This document shows positions 30,735 to 39,274 of a DNA stretch of 43,832 nt, one piece after another (position 1 is the first letter of the stretch; each line of letters opens with the position of its first letter). A program made the position numbers and the translations under genes. The stretch spans positions 1 to 43,832 of the forward strand of contig DATKGL010000026.1 of assembly GCA_035510795.1 (NCBI GenBank), written 5' to 3'. The stretch is from DATKGL01 sp035510795. GTDB lineage: Bacteria > Patescibacteriota > Saccharimonadia > Saccharimonadales > UBA4665. The notes under the pieces were generated by a model. That model saw only the letters and a list, made by a program, of their open reading frames with translations, was not told where the DNA came from and did not search any database.

Positions 30735-31873
30735 AGATTACCCCCGTTATTACGTATTATCAGGTGCTTTACTTCAGCTTGAGCAACACCGTCTGATAAA
30801 TTTAAGTTCACTATATCATTTTTGTTCAACTGTTTAATGTTTTTTATAATTATGCCGTTTGGTTTTCTGATCAAAGCGTAGCCACGGGCTAAGATATTAT
30901 TAGGGTTCAGCAATTCGAGCAATCGGGTATTAGATAACAATCTATCGTTGCTGTTGCTGATCACGGAGTTAAATGAATTGCCAAGTGTGGTTTGACTGGC
31001 AGTTATTGCTTCTTGAGCTAAACGCAGTATCTGAAAAATTGAGACGTCTAACTGTTTAGCTTCTTGCTTCAGAGCCCGTAACACGGTCTGTTTGTCTGGA
31101 ACTAATAACTCGGCAGCATTTGTCGGAGTACTGCCTCTACGGTCTGCAGCGGCTTCTGCCAGGCTAATGTCCCTTTCGTGACCGATAGCGACGAGTGTGG
31201 GTATTCTGCTACCGGCAATTGCCCTAACTACGGCCTCAACATTAAAGGTCTGCAAATCTTCTTGGCTCCCCCCACCCCGAGTCACGACTATGACATCTAC
31301 GAGCGGATTGTACTGATTAATCAAATCTACGGCTCGAATAATTTGATCGGCAGACGCTTCGCCCTGAACCTGAACATCGCATAAGAAAATCTCTAACCCT
31401 CCCCAGCGTTCGTTGATAATTTTCGTAAAATCACTGTAAGCGGCTGATTCTTTAGATGTAATCAAGCCGATTCTTTGTGCGGGAAACGGTATCGGGCGCT
31501 TCCGGTCGGCATCAAATAATCCCTCACTGGCTAGTTTAATTTCCAGCAGTTTTGCCGCTTTTTTGATTGTGCCCTCACCGCTAAGTAAAATCTTTTGTAT
31601 ATTCATAGTAAAACCGTATTGAGGGTGTAGCCTTGGCGCTGAAATTACTCTGAGCATCATGCCATCCTCTAGAGGCCCGGGCAGCTGCCAAACACTACCG
31701 AAAAAATGGATTGTCGCGGTTTCGTCTTTTAGATCAAAATAGATCCACTTATCTTTACTGATTCTAAAGTTAGCCAGTTCGCCTAAAATTGTTACTTTAG
31801 GATAGGCAAAATCGAGCGTCTGATTAAAAAGGTCAACGAATTCGCTGACGCTCAACTCCAGTTCAATCATCAA
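30731..31873 (-). CDS. xseA: Exodeoxyribonuclease VII large subunit
   Basis: This 380-residue catalytic subunit degrades single-stranded DNA in both directions. The N-terminal OB domain (about residues 1-100) has LSVSEFVDLFNQTLDFAYPKVTILGEL and IYFDLKDETATI. The catalytic core shows PFPAQRIGLITSKESAAYSDF, DVIVVTRGGGSQEDLQTFN and PTLVAIGHERDISLAE, then DRRGSTPTNAAEL. It is about 70 residues shorter than E. coli XseA, mainly in the coiled-coil part. The C-terminal block GYALIRKPNGIII is present. Its start overlaps the upstream membrane-protein stop by four bases. Confidence 0.96.
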   Translation of the reverse strand: MMIELELSVSEFVDLFNQTLDFAYPKVTILGELANFRISKDKWIYFDLKDETATIHFFGSVWQLPGPLEDGMMLRVISAPRLHPQYGFTMNIQKILLSGEGTIKKAAKLLEIKLASEGLFDADRKRPIPFPAQRIGLITSKESAAYSDFTKIINERWGGLEIFLCDVQVQGEASADQIIRAVDLINQYNPLVDVIVVTRGGGSQEDLQTFNVEAVVRAIAGSRIPTLVAIGHERDISLAEAAADRRGSTPTNAAELLVPDKQTVLRALKQEAKQLDVSIFQILRLAQEAITASQTTLGNSFNSVISNSNDRLLSNTRLLELLNPNNILARGYALIRKPNGIIIKNIKQLNKNDIVNLNLSDGVAQAEVKHLIIRNNGGNL

Positions 31874-32919
31874 GATTCAGTCTTTTCCTGCCGATGATTA
31901 AGCGCCTTGTGGTAATAATAATAGCCAGGAGGCATTTGAATAAGCGTATTTAATACACGGTAGCAAACAACCACCGGAATGCTAAGTTTAACTGATATGC
32001 CGGCCACAGCTGTAACAGCTGTCATGATTGCCTCGTAAACACCTAAGCCGCCCGGTAAAATGGCTATTAGACCGGCAAAATTAGCTACTGCATAGGCGAT
32101 AATGACCGCACCTAGGTTGACCCAGTGACCAAACGCCACATAAACAGCGTAAATCGCTAGAACTTCAGTAAAATTAGCCAGAAATGCATATGCGAACGGC
32201 ATTTTTAGCTGGCGATAGTCTGAGCTTATTAACTTATAGTTGTCGTGCAGTTCATCAACATTCGCCTTAACACGGTCCAGTTTAATGGTCTCCGGATAGC
32301 CGCGACGAACAGTGTGGATTATTCGGTTGATTAGTTTGGTAAAGAATATAAAGGCCGCATTAATCCTGGCTCGACTCCCGATGATATATACAAAAATAGA
32401 AGTTAATACCACTGTCAGCGTCGAGACAAGCGTTGCGACCAAGATTGTTACATCATTAACTCTCCCAGCCAATGCAATTAAAATAAGTCCGACTATTAGG
32501 AGCACTTCGAAAGATAGAAATATTAGTGTAAGTTTGATGAGCTGAACAAGCGAAGCCTTTCCTCCGGAAATTTCATCAGAGCGCATCCTTAAACCAAAGT
32601 ATGAAACGCCCGATACGCCAGCAGTCGGAAAAACATTATTAACAAAATTCATTTCGAGTGACAGCTTATAAAGAAAATTGTATTTAATTTTATTACCGAC
32701 AACCCCAAACAAGCCTTGATAGAGTTTAGCCTGAGCGTGATAGTTAAGGGCTTCAATCGGAATAAGCGCCAGCAGAACCAGAGCGTTGACATGAGTTAAA
32801 TTGCTGAAAGTGCTGAAAATATCGTGCCTGAGAACAAAGATAATGATGATCAAAATACTTACGGTAACTATGTTCAGCAATACTTTCCAATTCTGGACTA
32901 TGTATTTTGTTGATTTCAC
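31870..32919 (-). CDS. Flippase-like membrane protein (LPG-synthase TM family)
   Basis: This 349-residue integral protein has about eight helices of the UPF0104/LPG_synthase_TM type (YbhN-like). Typical are the N-terminal helix with LLNIVTVSILIIIIFVL, the block FPTAGVSGVSYFGLRM, and the late AILPGGLGVYEAIMTAVTAVAG, which matches the family's P-G-G-L-G-x-x-E signature. Proteins of this family move or accompany lipids across the membrane; without the soluble MprF synthetase domain the substrate is unknown. It is translationally coupled to xseA by a four-base overlap, a likely accident of operon packing. It is divergent from the methylase gene at 32976. Confidence 0.82.
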   Translation of the reverse strand: MKSTKYIVQNWKVLLNIVTVSILIIIIFVLRHDIFSTFSNLTHVNALVLLALIPIEALNYHAQAKLYQGLFGVVGNKIKYNFLYKLSLEMNFVNNVFPTAGVSGVSYFGLRMRSDEISGGKASLVQLIKLTLIFLSFEVLLIVGLILIALAGRVNDVTILVATLVSTLTVVLTSIFVYIIGSRARINAAFIFFTKLINRIIHTVRRGYPETIKLDRVKANVDELHDNYKLISSDYRQLKMPFAYAFLANFTEVLAIYAVYVAFGHWVNLGAVIIAYAVANFAGLIAILPGGLGVYEAIMTAVTAVAGISVKLSIPVVVCYRVLNTLIQMPPGYYYYHKALNHRQEKTES

Positions 32920-32975
32920 TAACGACTATTATATAACGAAAAAGCCCATTGACGAGTTATACTTCAGGCAGACAA

Positions 32976-34166
32976 ATGAAAACTTTACTAGTGCTTGGTC
33001 GTCAGCCCAAATTAGGTTTAGCGGAAATTGAGAGCCTGTACGGTTCATCGCTAATAAACAGAGTTGGCTCGTCTTGGGCGCTGCTAGACGACGCCCCGGA
33101 AAATATAAATTTTGACCACTTAGGTGGCGCCGTCAAAATGTGTCGGGTATTAGCTGCTAATGAAACCAGCGCGACAGATAAAGAGCGCTTCTTGAGGGAA
33201 AACATCACTAAGGAACTTCTGAATTATGATAACGGCAAAGTTAACTTTGGAATAAGCAGCTACAGCAATAATTTAGGCTTTTTAAACTTGAACAATCTAG
33301 GACTAAGCATAAAAAAACAGTTAAAAAACGAACGTGGGCAATCTTCCCGTTTCATAGCAAGTCAATCTGGTTCTAATTTTTTAAATTCAGCTCAAGTAAT
33401 TCATAACAGCCTTGACGGCAAGAAAGGTTATGAATTCGTGGTGGTAGATGACAACAATCTATCTGTACTAGCTGTAACTGTCGGCATTCAGGATATCGAA
33501 AGTTATGGTTTGCGCGATTATGGACGCCCGAAAAGAGATGCCAGGGTTGGCATGTTGCCACCCAAGCTTGCCCAAATAATTATTAATCTAAGCACCGGCA
33601 ACGTTGTTGAAAACAATAAATTAACACTCTTAGACCCCTTCTGCGGCACCGGAGTTATTTTACAGGAAGCACTACTAATGGGTTATTGCGTCTACGGTAG
33701 TGATATTAGCGAAACAATGGTCAGCTACACTAAAGAGAATATACAGTGGCTAATTGACCAGTACCATTTATCGATCGTTAATCTAAGAGTTGAACTGGGT
33801 GATGCAACAAATTATCGATGGGAAACGCCATATACTGTAATCGCCAGCGAAGTCTATCTGGGAAGAGCTTATTCCGTCCATCCTCCGGTCGATCAGCTTA
33901 TGCAAACTATTAAGGACACCAATACAATTATTGAGAAATTTCTTATTAATCTTTCATCGCAATTACCGCAGGGCTTTCGTTTATGCCTAGCGATACCGGC
34001 ATGGATTGGAGCAAATGACAAGCTATACCGGCTTCCCCTTCTTGACCACCTTAATAAATTAGGATACAATCGGTTAAGTTTTGAGCGCGTTAAGGATGAG
34101 GAGTTGATTTATCATCGTCCCGCTCAATTTGTCGGGCGTGAATTGCTCGTAATCGTAAAAAGGTAG
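32976..34166 (+). CDS. TRM11-like RNA N-methylase (UPF0020 type)
   Basis: This is a two-part protein of 396 residues. The N-terminal half (LLVLGRQPKLGLAEIESLYG ...) resembles the THUMP-type RNA-binding region. The C-terminal half is a Rossmann methylase with motif I TLLDPFCGTGVILQEALLMGY, motif II VYGSDISETMV, and in place of the usual DPPY the sequence SEVYLGR. This layout is known from TRM11/TrmG10-like tRNA guanine-N2 methyltransferases and relatives. The catalytic loop is changed, so substrate or chemistry may differ. I chose ATG 32976 because the sequence MKTLLVLGRQP matches related starts; a TTG nine codons upstream is possible. rpmA starts five bases after its stop. Confidence 0.82.
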   Translation: MKTLLVLGRQPKLGLAEIESLYGSSLINRVGSSWALLDDAPENINFDHLGGAVKMCRVLAANETSATDKERFLRENITKELLNYDNGKVNFGISSYSNNLGFLNLNNLGLSIKKQLKNERGQSSRFIASQSGSNFLNSAQVIHNSLDGKKGYEFVVVDDNNLSVLAVTVGIQDIESYGLRDYGRPKRDARVGMLPPKLAQIIINLSTGNVVENNKLTLLDPFCGTGVILQEALLMGYCVYGSDISETMVSYTKENIQWLIDQYHLSIVNLRVELGDATNYRWETPYTVIASEVYLGRAYSVHPPVDQLMQTIKDTNTIIEKFLINLSSQLPQGFRLCLAIPAWIGANDKLYRLPLLDHLNKLGYNRLSFERVKDEELIYHRPAQFVGRELLVIVKR

Positions 34167-34171
34167 TCAAT

Positions 34172-34444
34172 ATGGCACATGTTAAAGCTGGTGGCACAGT
34201 AAAAAACGTACATGATAGTCCTGGTCAACGGCTGGGAGTGAAATTATATGGTGGTGAGAAAGTTAAAACTGGTCAAATAATCGTTCGACAGGTTGGTTTA
34301 AATAAGCGAGCCGGTAAGGGCACGAGACTAAGCCGCAATTTTACTATTTATGCAGAAAAAGATGGCGTTGTAGCGTTTAAAAGCCACAAAGTTAAACGCT
34401 TCAGCGGTAAAACTGTCTTCCGAACTGAAGTCAGCGTTGAATAA
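34172..34444 (+). CDS. rpmA: 50S ribosomal protein bL27
   Basis: This 90-residue protein is near the peptidyl-transferase centre. The N-terminus MAHVKAGGTVKN ends in the region expected to reach the tRNA acceptor end. Other conserved blocks are SPGQRLGVKLYGGEKV, GQIIVRQVGLNKRAGKG and DGVVAFKSHKVKRFSGK. Length and order are normal, with no N-terminal extension of the Firmicutes type. bL21 (rplU), its usual partner, is not adjacent. Here it is paired with an RNA methylase gene five bases upstream, an unusual neighbour. Confidence 0.96.
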   Translation: MAHVKAGGTVKNVHDSPGQRLGVKLYGGEKVKTGQIIVRQVGLNKRAGKGTRLSRNFTIYAEKDGVVAFKSHKVKRFSGKTVFRTEVSVE

Positions 34445-34470
34445 AGAATAAATTCGTTAAAAAAGCCTAC

Positions 34471-34890
34471 TTAAGACACGTTAAGGTGATGCTTGATTCG
34501 TTCAATAACCTCAGCAATAACGACTTGTGATTTAACCAAGTACTCGTCAACACCCATAGACTCAGCTCTTTCCCTGTCGCTTCCTTGGCTTAAAGCTGTC
34601 AGCATAATAATCTTCATATTGGCTGTTTCGGGAGTATTGCGCAGAATATCCAATACATCAAAGCCGTTAACTTTCGGCATCATAACATCTAGCAATATAA
34701 GATCTGGGCGATATTCGATAGCTGCAGCTAGAGCATCTTCCCCGTTATTAACTCTTTTAACGTTAAACCCTTCAACTTTTAAGCGAGTCTCATATACTGC
34801 CGCCAGCGCATCATCATCTTCAACCATTAGAACCTTTTTCTGACTGGCGGTAGGTTGATTGTGATGTGCGGGTTGATTAGGTTGATCCAT
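34471..34890 (-). CDS. Single-domain response regulator
   Basis: This 139-residue receiver has an 18-residue Gln/His/Pro-rich N-terminal tail and no output domain. The active site is intact: VEDDD (residues 23-27), phosphoacceptor Asp68 in LILLDVMMPK, Thr98 in MLTAL, Lys120 in YLVKSQ. It strongly resembles the receiver of the protein at 6978-8393 (shared GEDALA, DVMMPK, GFD-LDILR, TALSQ, EYLVKSQ/RYLVKSQ blocks), so they are probably paralogues responding to the same or related kinases. No kinase is adjacent. It is 14 bases downstream of pyrG on the minus strand and could be co-transcribed with it. Its role is likely as a CheY/Spo0F-like relay. Confidence 0.92.
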   Translation of the reverse strand: MDQPNQPAHHNQPTASQKKVLMVEDDDALAAVYETRLKVEGFNVKRVNNGEDALAAAIEYRPDLILLDVMMPKVNGFDVLDILRNTPETANMKIIMLTALSQGSDRERAESMGVDEYLVKSQVVIAEVIERIKHHLNVS

Positions 34891-34904
34891 AAAGTTACCC
34901 TATC

Positions 34905-36518
34905 TTATTTAGATTTTATTTGCAATAAACTTCTTACAAAACCATTATACAACGGATGCGCCCTGTTCGGGCGAGACTTAAATTCAGGATGAAATTGACT
35001 GGCTATAAAAAACGGATGATCAATGCCTTCGATCATTTCTACTAATTTACCGTCTGGCGATAAACCAACTGCCCTGATGCCCCAATTTTCATAATTATCT
35101 CGGTATTTGTTGCTGCATTCGTAGCGGTGACGGTGACGCTCTATGATTTTAGTAGCATGGTAAAGCTGCGCCGGGGCACTATTTTTATCAATAATACAAT
35201 CATAATCACCGAGTCTCATGGTGCCGCCAGTATTTTCTTTTCCAATTTGATCAGCCATTGTGTCAATAACCTTGTAGGGGCTGTTGATGTCGCATTCAGC
35301 CGTGTTGGCGTGTTCTAGGCCAGCCCGACGAGCCAAAGCAATCACTGCAACCTGCAGTCCAAGACAAAGTCCTAGATATGGGATTTTATTTTCATAAGCA
35401 TATTTGGCGGTTTTGATCATTCCTTCAACTCCGCGGCTGCCAAATCCACCAGGTACGATGATCCCGGCGATGCCCTTCAACTCTCTCTCAACATCATCTT
35501 CGTTTAGCAGTGCTTCGGCGTTTATCCATTTAATATTGACATTAACATTATTCCACCAGGCGGCAGCTCTAACTGCCTCAAATACAGACATATAAGTATC
35601 CTGGTTATCGAGATACTTCGCCACGAAGCCAACATCTATCTGGCGGGTTTTTGTTGTTTTGACGCGCTTAACGACATCTTCCCAGGCGGCCAGTTTCGGC
35701 TTAGGGGTTTTAATTTTTAAGTGCCGACAAATAACATCGGATATTCCCGCGGTTTCGAGAGTTAATGGCACCTCGTATATAGTGCTAGCGTTTGGCAAAA
35801 GTACTATTGCTTCTTCATCGACACCGCAGAACAAACTCAGCTTTCGTTTTACGCCAGCCTGGGCTGTTTGTTCGCTTCTGGCGACCAGAATATCTGGAGA
35901 AATACCAAGACCTCGCAGCTCACGGACAGAATTTTGGGCAGGCTTGGTTTTTGTTTCTTGGCTGGCTCCTAGATATGGTAAATATATCAGATGAATGTAA
36001 ACGCAGTTTTCTTCTCCGACCTTGAGACCTAACTCCCTAATCGCTTCAATAAAACTCAGCGATTCATAATCTCCCACCGTGCCGCCAATTTCAATAATAT
36101 GGACATCGAATCCCTCGCCGGCCGATTGAATATAATGTTGAATGGCTGATGTTACATGAGGAATTATTTGAACAGATCGTCCATTATAATGACCTGCTCT
36201 CTCGTCTTGAATAACTTTGAGCAAAACCCGTCCGGCCATTAGTGAACTTGCTTGAGTCAGTTCTTCGTCTAAAAATCGCTCATAGTGACCAAGATCCAGA
36301 TCTGTCTCTGCCCCGTCTTTTGTAACAAAGCATTCCCCATGCTCACGAGGATTTAGTGTGCCGGCATCGACATTTAAATACGGGTCGCATTTTTGGATAT
36401 TAACTTTCAAGCCGCGAGCCTTCAGCAGGTTGCCAATTGAAGCGGCCGTAATACCCTTGCCTAACCCGGAAAGTACACCACCTGTTACAAACACATATTT
36501 AGTCTGATGCTTGGTCAC
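34905..36518 (-). CDS. pyrG: CTP synthase
   Basis: This 537-residue enzyme converts UTP to CTP with glutamine nitrogen. The N-terminal synthetase domain opens VFVTGGVLSGLGKGITAASIG with the ATP loop, then DPYLNVDAGTLNPREHGECF. The class I glutaminase domain (from about residue 290) contains GFGSRGVEGM, the nucleophile elbow YLGLCLGLQ with Cys, and FHPEFKSRP with the His-Glu of the triad. Length is normal. The start Met and TKHQTKYVFVTGGV match the family. The gene lies between a CtpA protease and a lone receiver on the same strand. Confidence 0.98.
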   Translation of the reverse strand: MTKHQTKYVFVTGGVLSGLGKGITAASIGNLLKARGLKVNIQKCDPYLNVDAGTLNPREHGECFVTKDGAETDLDLGHYERFLDEELTQASSLMAGRVLLKVIQDERAGHYNGRSVQIIPHVTSAIQHYIQSAGEGFDVHIIEIGGTVGDYESLSFIEAIRELGLKVGEENCVYIHLIYLPYLGASQETKTKPAQNSVRELRGLGISPDILVARSEQTAQAGVKRKLSLFCGVDEEAIVLLPNASTIYEVPLTLETAGISDVICRHLKIKTPKPKLAAWEDVVKRVKTTKTRQIDVGFVAKYLDNQDTYMSVFEAVRAAAWWNNVNVNIKWINAEALLNEDDVERELKGIAGIIVPGGFGSRGVEGMIKTAKYAYENKIPYLGLCLGLQVAVIALARRAGLEHANTAECDINSPYKVIDTMADQIGKENTGGTMRLGDYDCIIDKNSAPAQLYHATKIIERHRHRYECSNKYRDNYENWGIRAVGLSPDGKLVEMIEGIDHPFFIASQFHPEFKSRPNRAHPLYNGFVRSLLQIKSK

Positions 36519-36588
36519 CTTACGTAACTTCCCCTCAACTTCTTCTTGATACTAACTCAACCACGCTTATTAACGCAAGTATTACTTA

Positions 36589-37797
36589 TCAATGACTATT
36601 TAAATAACTGATTGCAGCGTTTTCTTGGGTATCATTGCCGGCGGCTAATTGGGCGGTTGTAAGCTGAACTGTTACGTCCGGAGTAATACCGATATGATTG
36701 ATATTTTTCCCATCTGGTCTATACCAGTGAGCAATCGTCACCTTCAGTTCACCGCCATTGCTTAAATTGTCCAGCTCCTGAACACTGCCCTTACCGAAAC
36801 TAGTTGTTCCGATTAGATATGCCGCTTGATTATCATGCAGAGCTCCAGCTGTTATCTCAGAGGCGCTGGCACTGCCATCATTAATAAGTACTACTGTTGG
36901 GACCCCCTTCAATAAATCATTGCCGGTTGAATCATAGGTCTGTAAAACGGTTGAGCCTCGCTTTTCTTGCATGATTAACCTACCTTGTGGCAACCAGAGG
37001 CTGGAAACATTTACTGCAGCACTAACTAAGCCACCGGGATTATCTCTGAGATCAAGAACAACACCTTTAACGTCAGCAGCTTTAAACTGTTGAGCGGCTT
37101 GTTGCGCTAGAGAAGAGGTGTCATCACCAAATTGAGCAATCTGAATATAACCAATGTTACCAGACAAAATCTTCCAAGTTACACTAGGAATTGTTATTTG
37201 TGCTCGTGTAATAGTCACCTTAAACTGTGAATTACCTCTGGCGATTGTTAGTGTGACTTTTGTGCCGGTTGGTCCTCTGATTTCATCAACAGCTGTGTCG
37301 ATCGTTAATCCTGCGGTGGGTTGGCCATTTATCCCGGCAATAATATCTTGTGGCTGTAGACCGGCTTTGGCGGCTGGAGTTCCAGAAATTGGAGAAATTA
37401 CAATTAAATTATTGCTGCTATTTTCACCAATCTCGACGCCGATGCCGCTAAATGAGCCGTTGACTTCATTATTAAATTGGCCGGCTTGGGACTTATTGAA
37501 ATAATCGGTATAAGGGTCGCCAGCTGCACCAGCTAAGCCTTGTTTTATGCCATCAAGAATCTGATTGGTGGTTAGCGTGCCATCATAATCGCTTTTTATA
37601 AGTTGATAGACTTGATTAACGCTGTTGTAATCTAACTGGTTTGGTAGGTTGTTATTGACGCTGGAATAATTGTGAGGGTTGAGTTTCCCCGAACCGAACA
37701 ACCAACCGACAACAAATACTACGAGAATGATTACGAATTTTGCCAGCCAGCCAGCAATTGAATTATTTTTCTGAAATATTTTTTGAATTTTCAGCAC
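36589..37797 (-). CDS. ctpA: S41 C-terminal processing peptidase (CtpA-like)
   Basis: This 402-residue exported serine protease trims proteins outside the membrane. It has an anchor helix at about residues 17-36 (LAKFVIILVVFVVGWLFGSG), a PDZ domain at about 105-190 (GVEIGENSSNNLIVISPISGTPAAKAGLQPQD), and the S41 core. The catalytic dyad lies in NDGSASASE (Ser311) and FGKGSVQ (Lys336), 25 residues apart as in Tsp/CtpB. Other marks are VLDLRDNPGGLV. It probably processes wall hydrolases or divisome factors. It is immediately downstream of the CHAP hydrolase gene, separated by 60 bases. Confidence 0.95.
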   Translation of the reverse strand: MLKIQKIFQKNNSIAGWLAKFVIILVVFVVGWLFGSGKLNPHNYSSVNNNLPNQLDYNSVNQVYQLIKSDYDGTLTTNQILDGIKQGLAGAAGDPYTDYFNKSQAGQFNNEVNGSFSGIGVEIGENSSNNLIVISPISGTPAAKAGLQPQDIIAGINGQPTAGLTIDTAVDEIRGPTGTKVTLTIARGNSQFKVTITRAQITIPSVTWKILSGNIGYIQIAQFGDDTSSLAQQAAQQFKAADVKGVVLDLRDNPGGLVSAAVNVSSLWLPQGRLIMQEKRGSTVLQTYDSTGNDLLKGVPTVVLINDGSASASEITAGALHDNQAAYLIGTTSFGKGSVQELDNLSNGGELKVTIAHWYRPDGKNINHIGITPDVTVQLTTAQLAAGNDTQENAAISYLNSH

Positions 37798-37859
37798 ACA
37801 ACCCTCCCATTAAACTAATTTGAACGTGATTATATTGTAGCTTAACTGACAAAGAATAT

Positions 37860-39125
37860 TTAATTGGGGTTTATGTACCAAAGATCGGCTGAAGGCCAAA
37901 GATCATACAGAAAATGTCCGGCTTCGTCTTCGTTCATACTGGCTACCATGACGTAGTTGCTTGGCACATTAACTCCGTTATACGACTCGCCCGGCAAAGC
38001 CATTACTATCATGACGTGCCCGGTCGTACTATCGTGTAAACTCGGGACTTCTGAGGTGGAAGTTGCTACCGATGGCTCGACGCCAATCGCACCAACTTTG
38101 ACAGCGCTGGAATATGTTATTGCTGGGTAGTTGCTAGTCTCCCACCACCAGCCAGCATTACCATTGACACTTAAGCCTGAGTTCCCCTCGACATTGGCAA
38201 AATACCAATAAGCAAATGAGGTGCATTCTCTGTTCAATATGTTGTTAGCGTCATAGAGAGAGTCTTCTGGGGCGTTACACCAAGGATCCGGGTAATTGGA
38301 GGCAATGATGCCATTTCCGCTTACTGGACCCGTCCCCTGGGGCGTTGCGGGGTCTTCGCAGGCACCCGTACCATTGCCACTTGCTACGTCTACGCTTTTT
38401 GCTTCTGCGGCGTTAGCAGCTGCTTGTTCTGCTTCAAGTACTGATATCTTCGAATTATTAGCTTGAAGCTGCTGATTATACTGAGCCTGTTGATCCTGAT
38501 TGTAAGATAATAATTGCTGTTGCTGCTGCTGATCGGAAACGACCTGGGATTGCTGAGCTTCTTGACTCTGCAACAACTGGTTAACCTGTATGGCTTGTGT
38601 AGCTAGTTGCTTTTCCAGAGCGTTGATCTGATCAATGGTGGTTTCAATCTTGCTTTCAACGGCATTTTGATAAGTCTGAGTATCGACAAAATCACTTAAA
38701 TTCTTACTTGTAGCCAATTCCTCAATGGTTGTCATCTGCCCATCTAGATACATTGCTTTAATATCAGCAGCTAAAATTATCTTGTCATTGGCCAGTTCAG
38801 CCTGGCCGGCCTGAATCTGCTGGTTGATTTGCGCCTGTTCGTTTTGGCTGTTGGATATTGATGTCTCAATGGAGTTTATCTGTGTTTGTAGTGAGTCTAA
38901 GGACTCTTGATAGGTTTGATCTTGACTAACTAGGCCGTTAATCGTTGATTGAACCTGGCTATTCTGACCGTTCAATTGGTTGATTTGCTGTTGGATGTTG
39001 TCAGCCCGAACCATTGTGGCTGTCGCCAGAACTGTCACCAAAACAATAGCAAAAACACCTATGAGCGGTCTCTTTAGGCGCTGAAAATAAATACCTAGCC
39101 GATAATGATTTTTCTTTTTTCTCAT
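37860..39125 (-). CDS. Coiled-coil CHAP peptidoglycan hydrolase (PcsB-like)
   Basis: This 421-residue protein has an export signal or anchor (about residues 16-40), a long Gln-rich coiled coil (45-250), then a CHAP cysteine-hydrolase domain. In CHAP the catalytic Cys301 is in NRECTSFAYWYF and His370 in TTGHVMIVMA. This is the PcsB/CwlO/RipC arrangement: hydrolases whose coiled coil is activated by FtsEX. Genes for FtsX and FtsE lie directly upstream on the same strand, strongly supporting that pairing. Poly-Gln stretches (QSQVVSDQQQQQQLL) are unusually dense. The leader has AAAAACAAAAA in place of a Shine-Dalgarno site. Its own promoter is likely at 39182-39153. Confidence 0.93.
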   Translation of the reverse strand: MRKKKNHYRLGIYFQRLKRPLIGVFAIVLVTVLATATMVRADNIQQQINQLNGQNSQVQSTINGLVSQDQTYQESLDSLQTQINSIETSISNSQNEQAQINQQIQAGQAELANDKIILAADIKAMYLDGQMTTIEELATSKNLSDFVDTQTYQNAVESKIETTIDQINALEKQLATQAIQVNQLLQSQEAQQSQVVSDQQQQQQLLSYNQDQQAQYNQQLQANNSKISVLEAEQAAANAAEAKSVDVASGNGTGACEDPATPQGTGPVSGNGIIASNYPDPWCNAPEDSLYDANNILNRECTSFAYWYFANVEGNSGLSVNGNAGWWWETSNYPAITYSSAVKVGAIGVEPSVATSTSEVPSLHDSTTGHVMIVMALPGESYNGVNVPSNYVMVASMNEDEAGHFLYDLWPSADLWYINPN

Positions 39126-39152
39126 ATTTTTGTTTTTATTATGAGCAACTTA

Positions 39153-39182
39153 AGCATACCATACCCCATTAACCCTTGTAAA
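39153..39182 (-). promoter_or_regulatory. Possible promoter of the CHAP hydrolase gene
   Basis: On the minus strand TTTACA (39182-39177), 18 bases, TATGCT (39158-39153). It would start transcripts near 39147, leaving a 20-base leader containing AATAAAAACAAAAAT before the ATG. Match to consensus is moderate. Confidence 0.4.
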
Positions 39183-39274
39183 TTAGCTTCAGTGGAGACT
39201 TATATAGACTGCCGGAACTTATCCACTCAATAGCCCCAGATGATTATCTGTTAGTTGTTGTGTCTATTATTATT

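Noticed and set aside
39218..39226. TTATCCACT as a DnaA box upstream of the CHAP gene
   Set aside because: The last base differs from consensus and the site is single.
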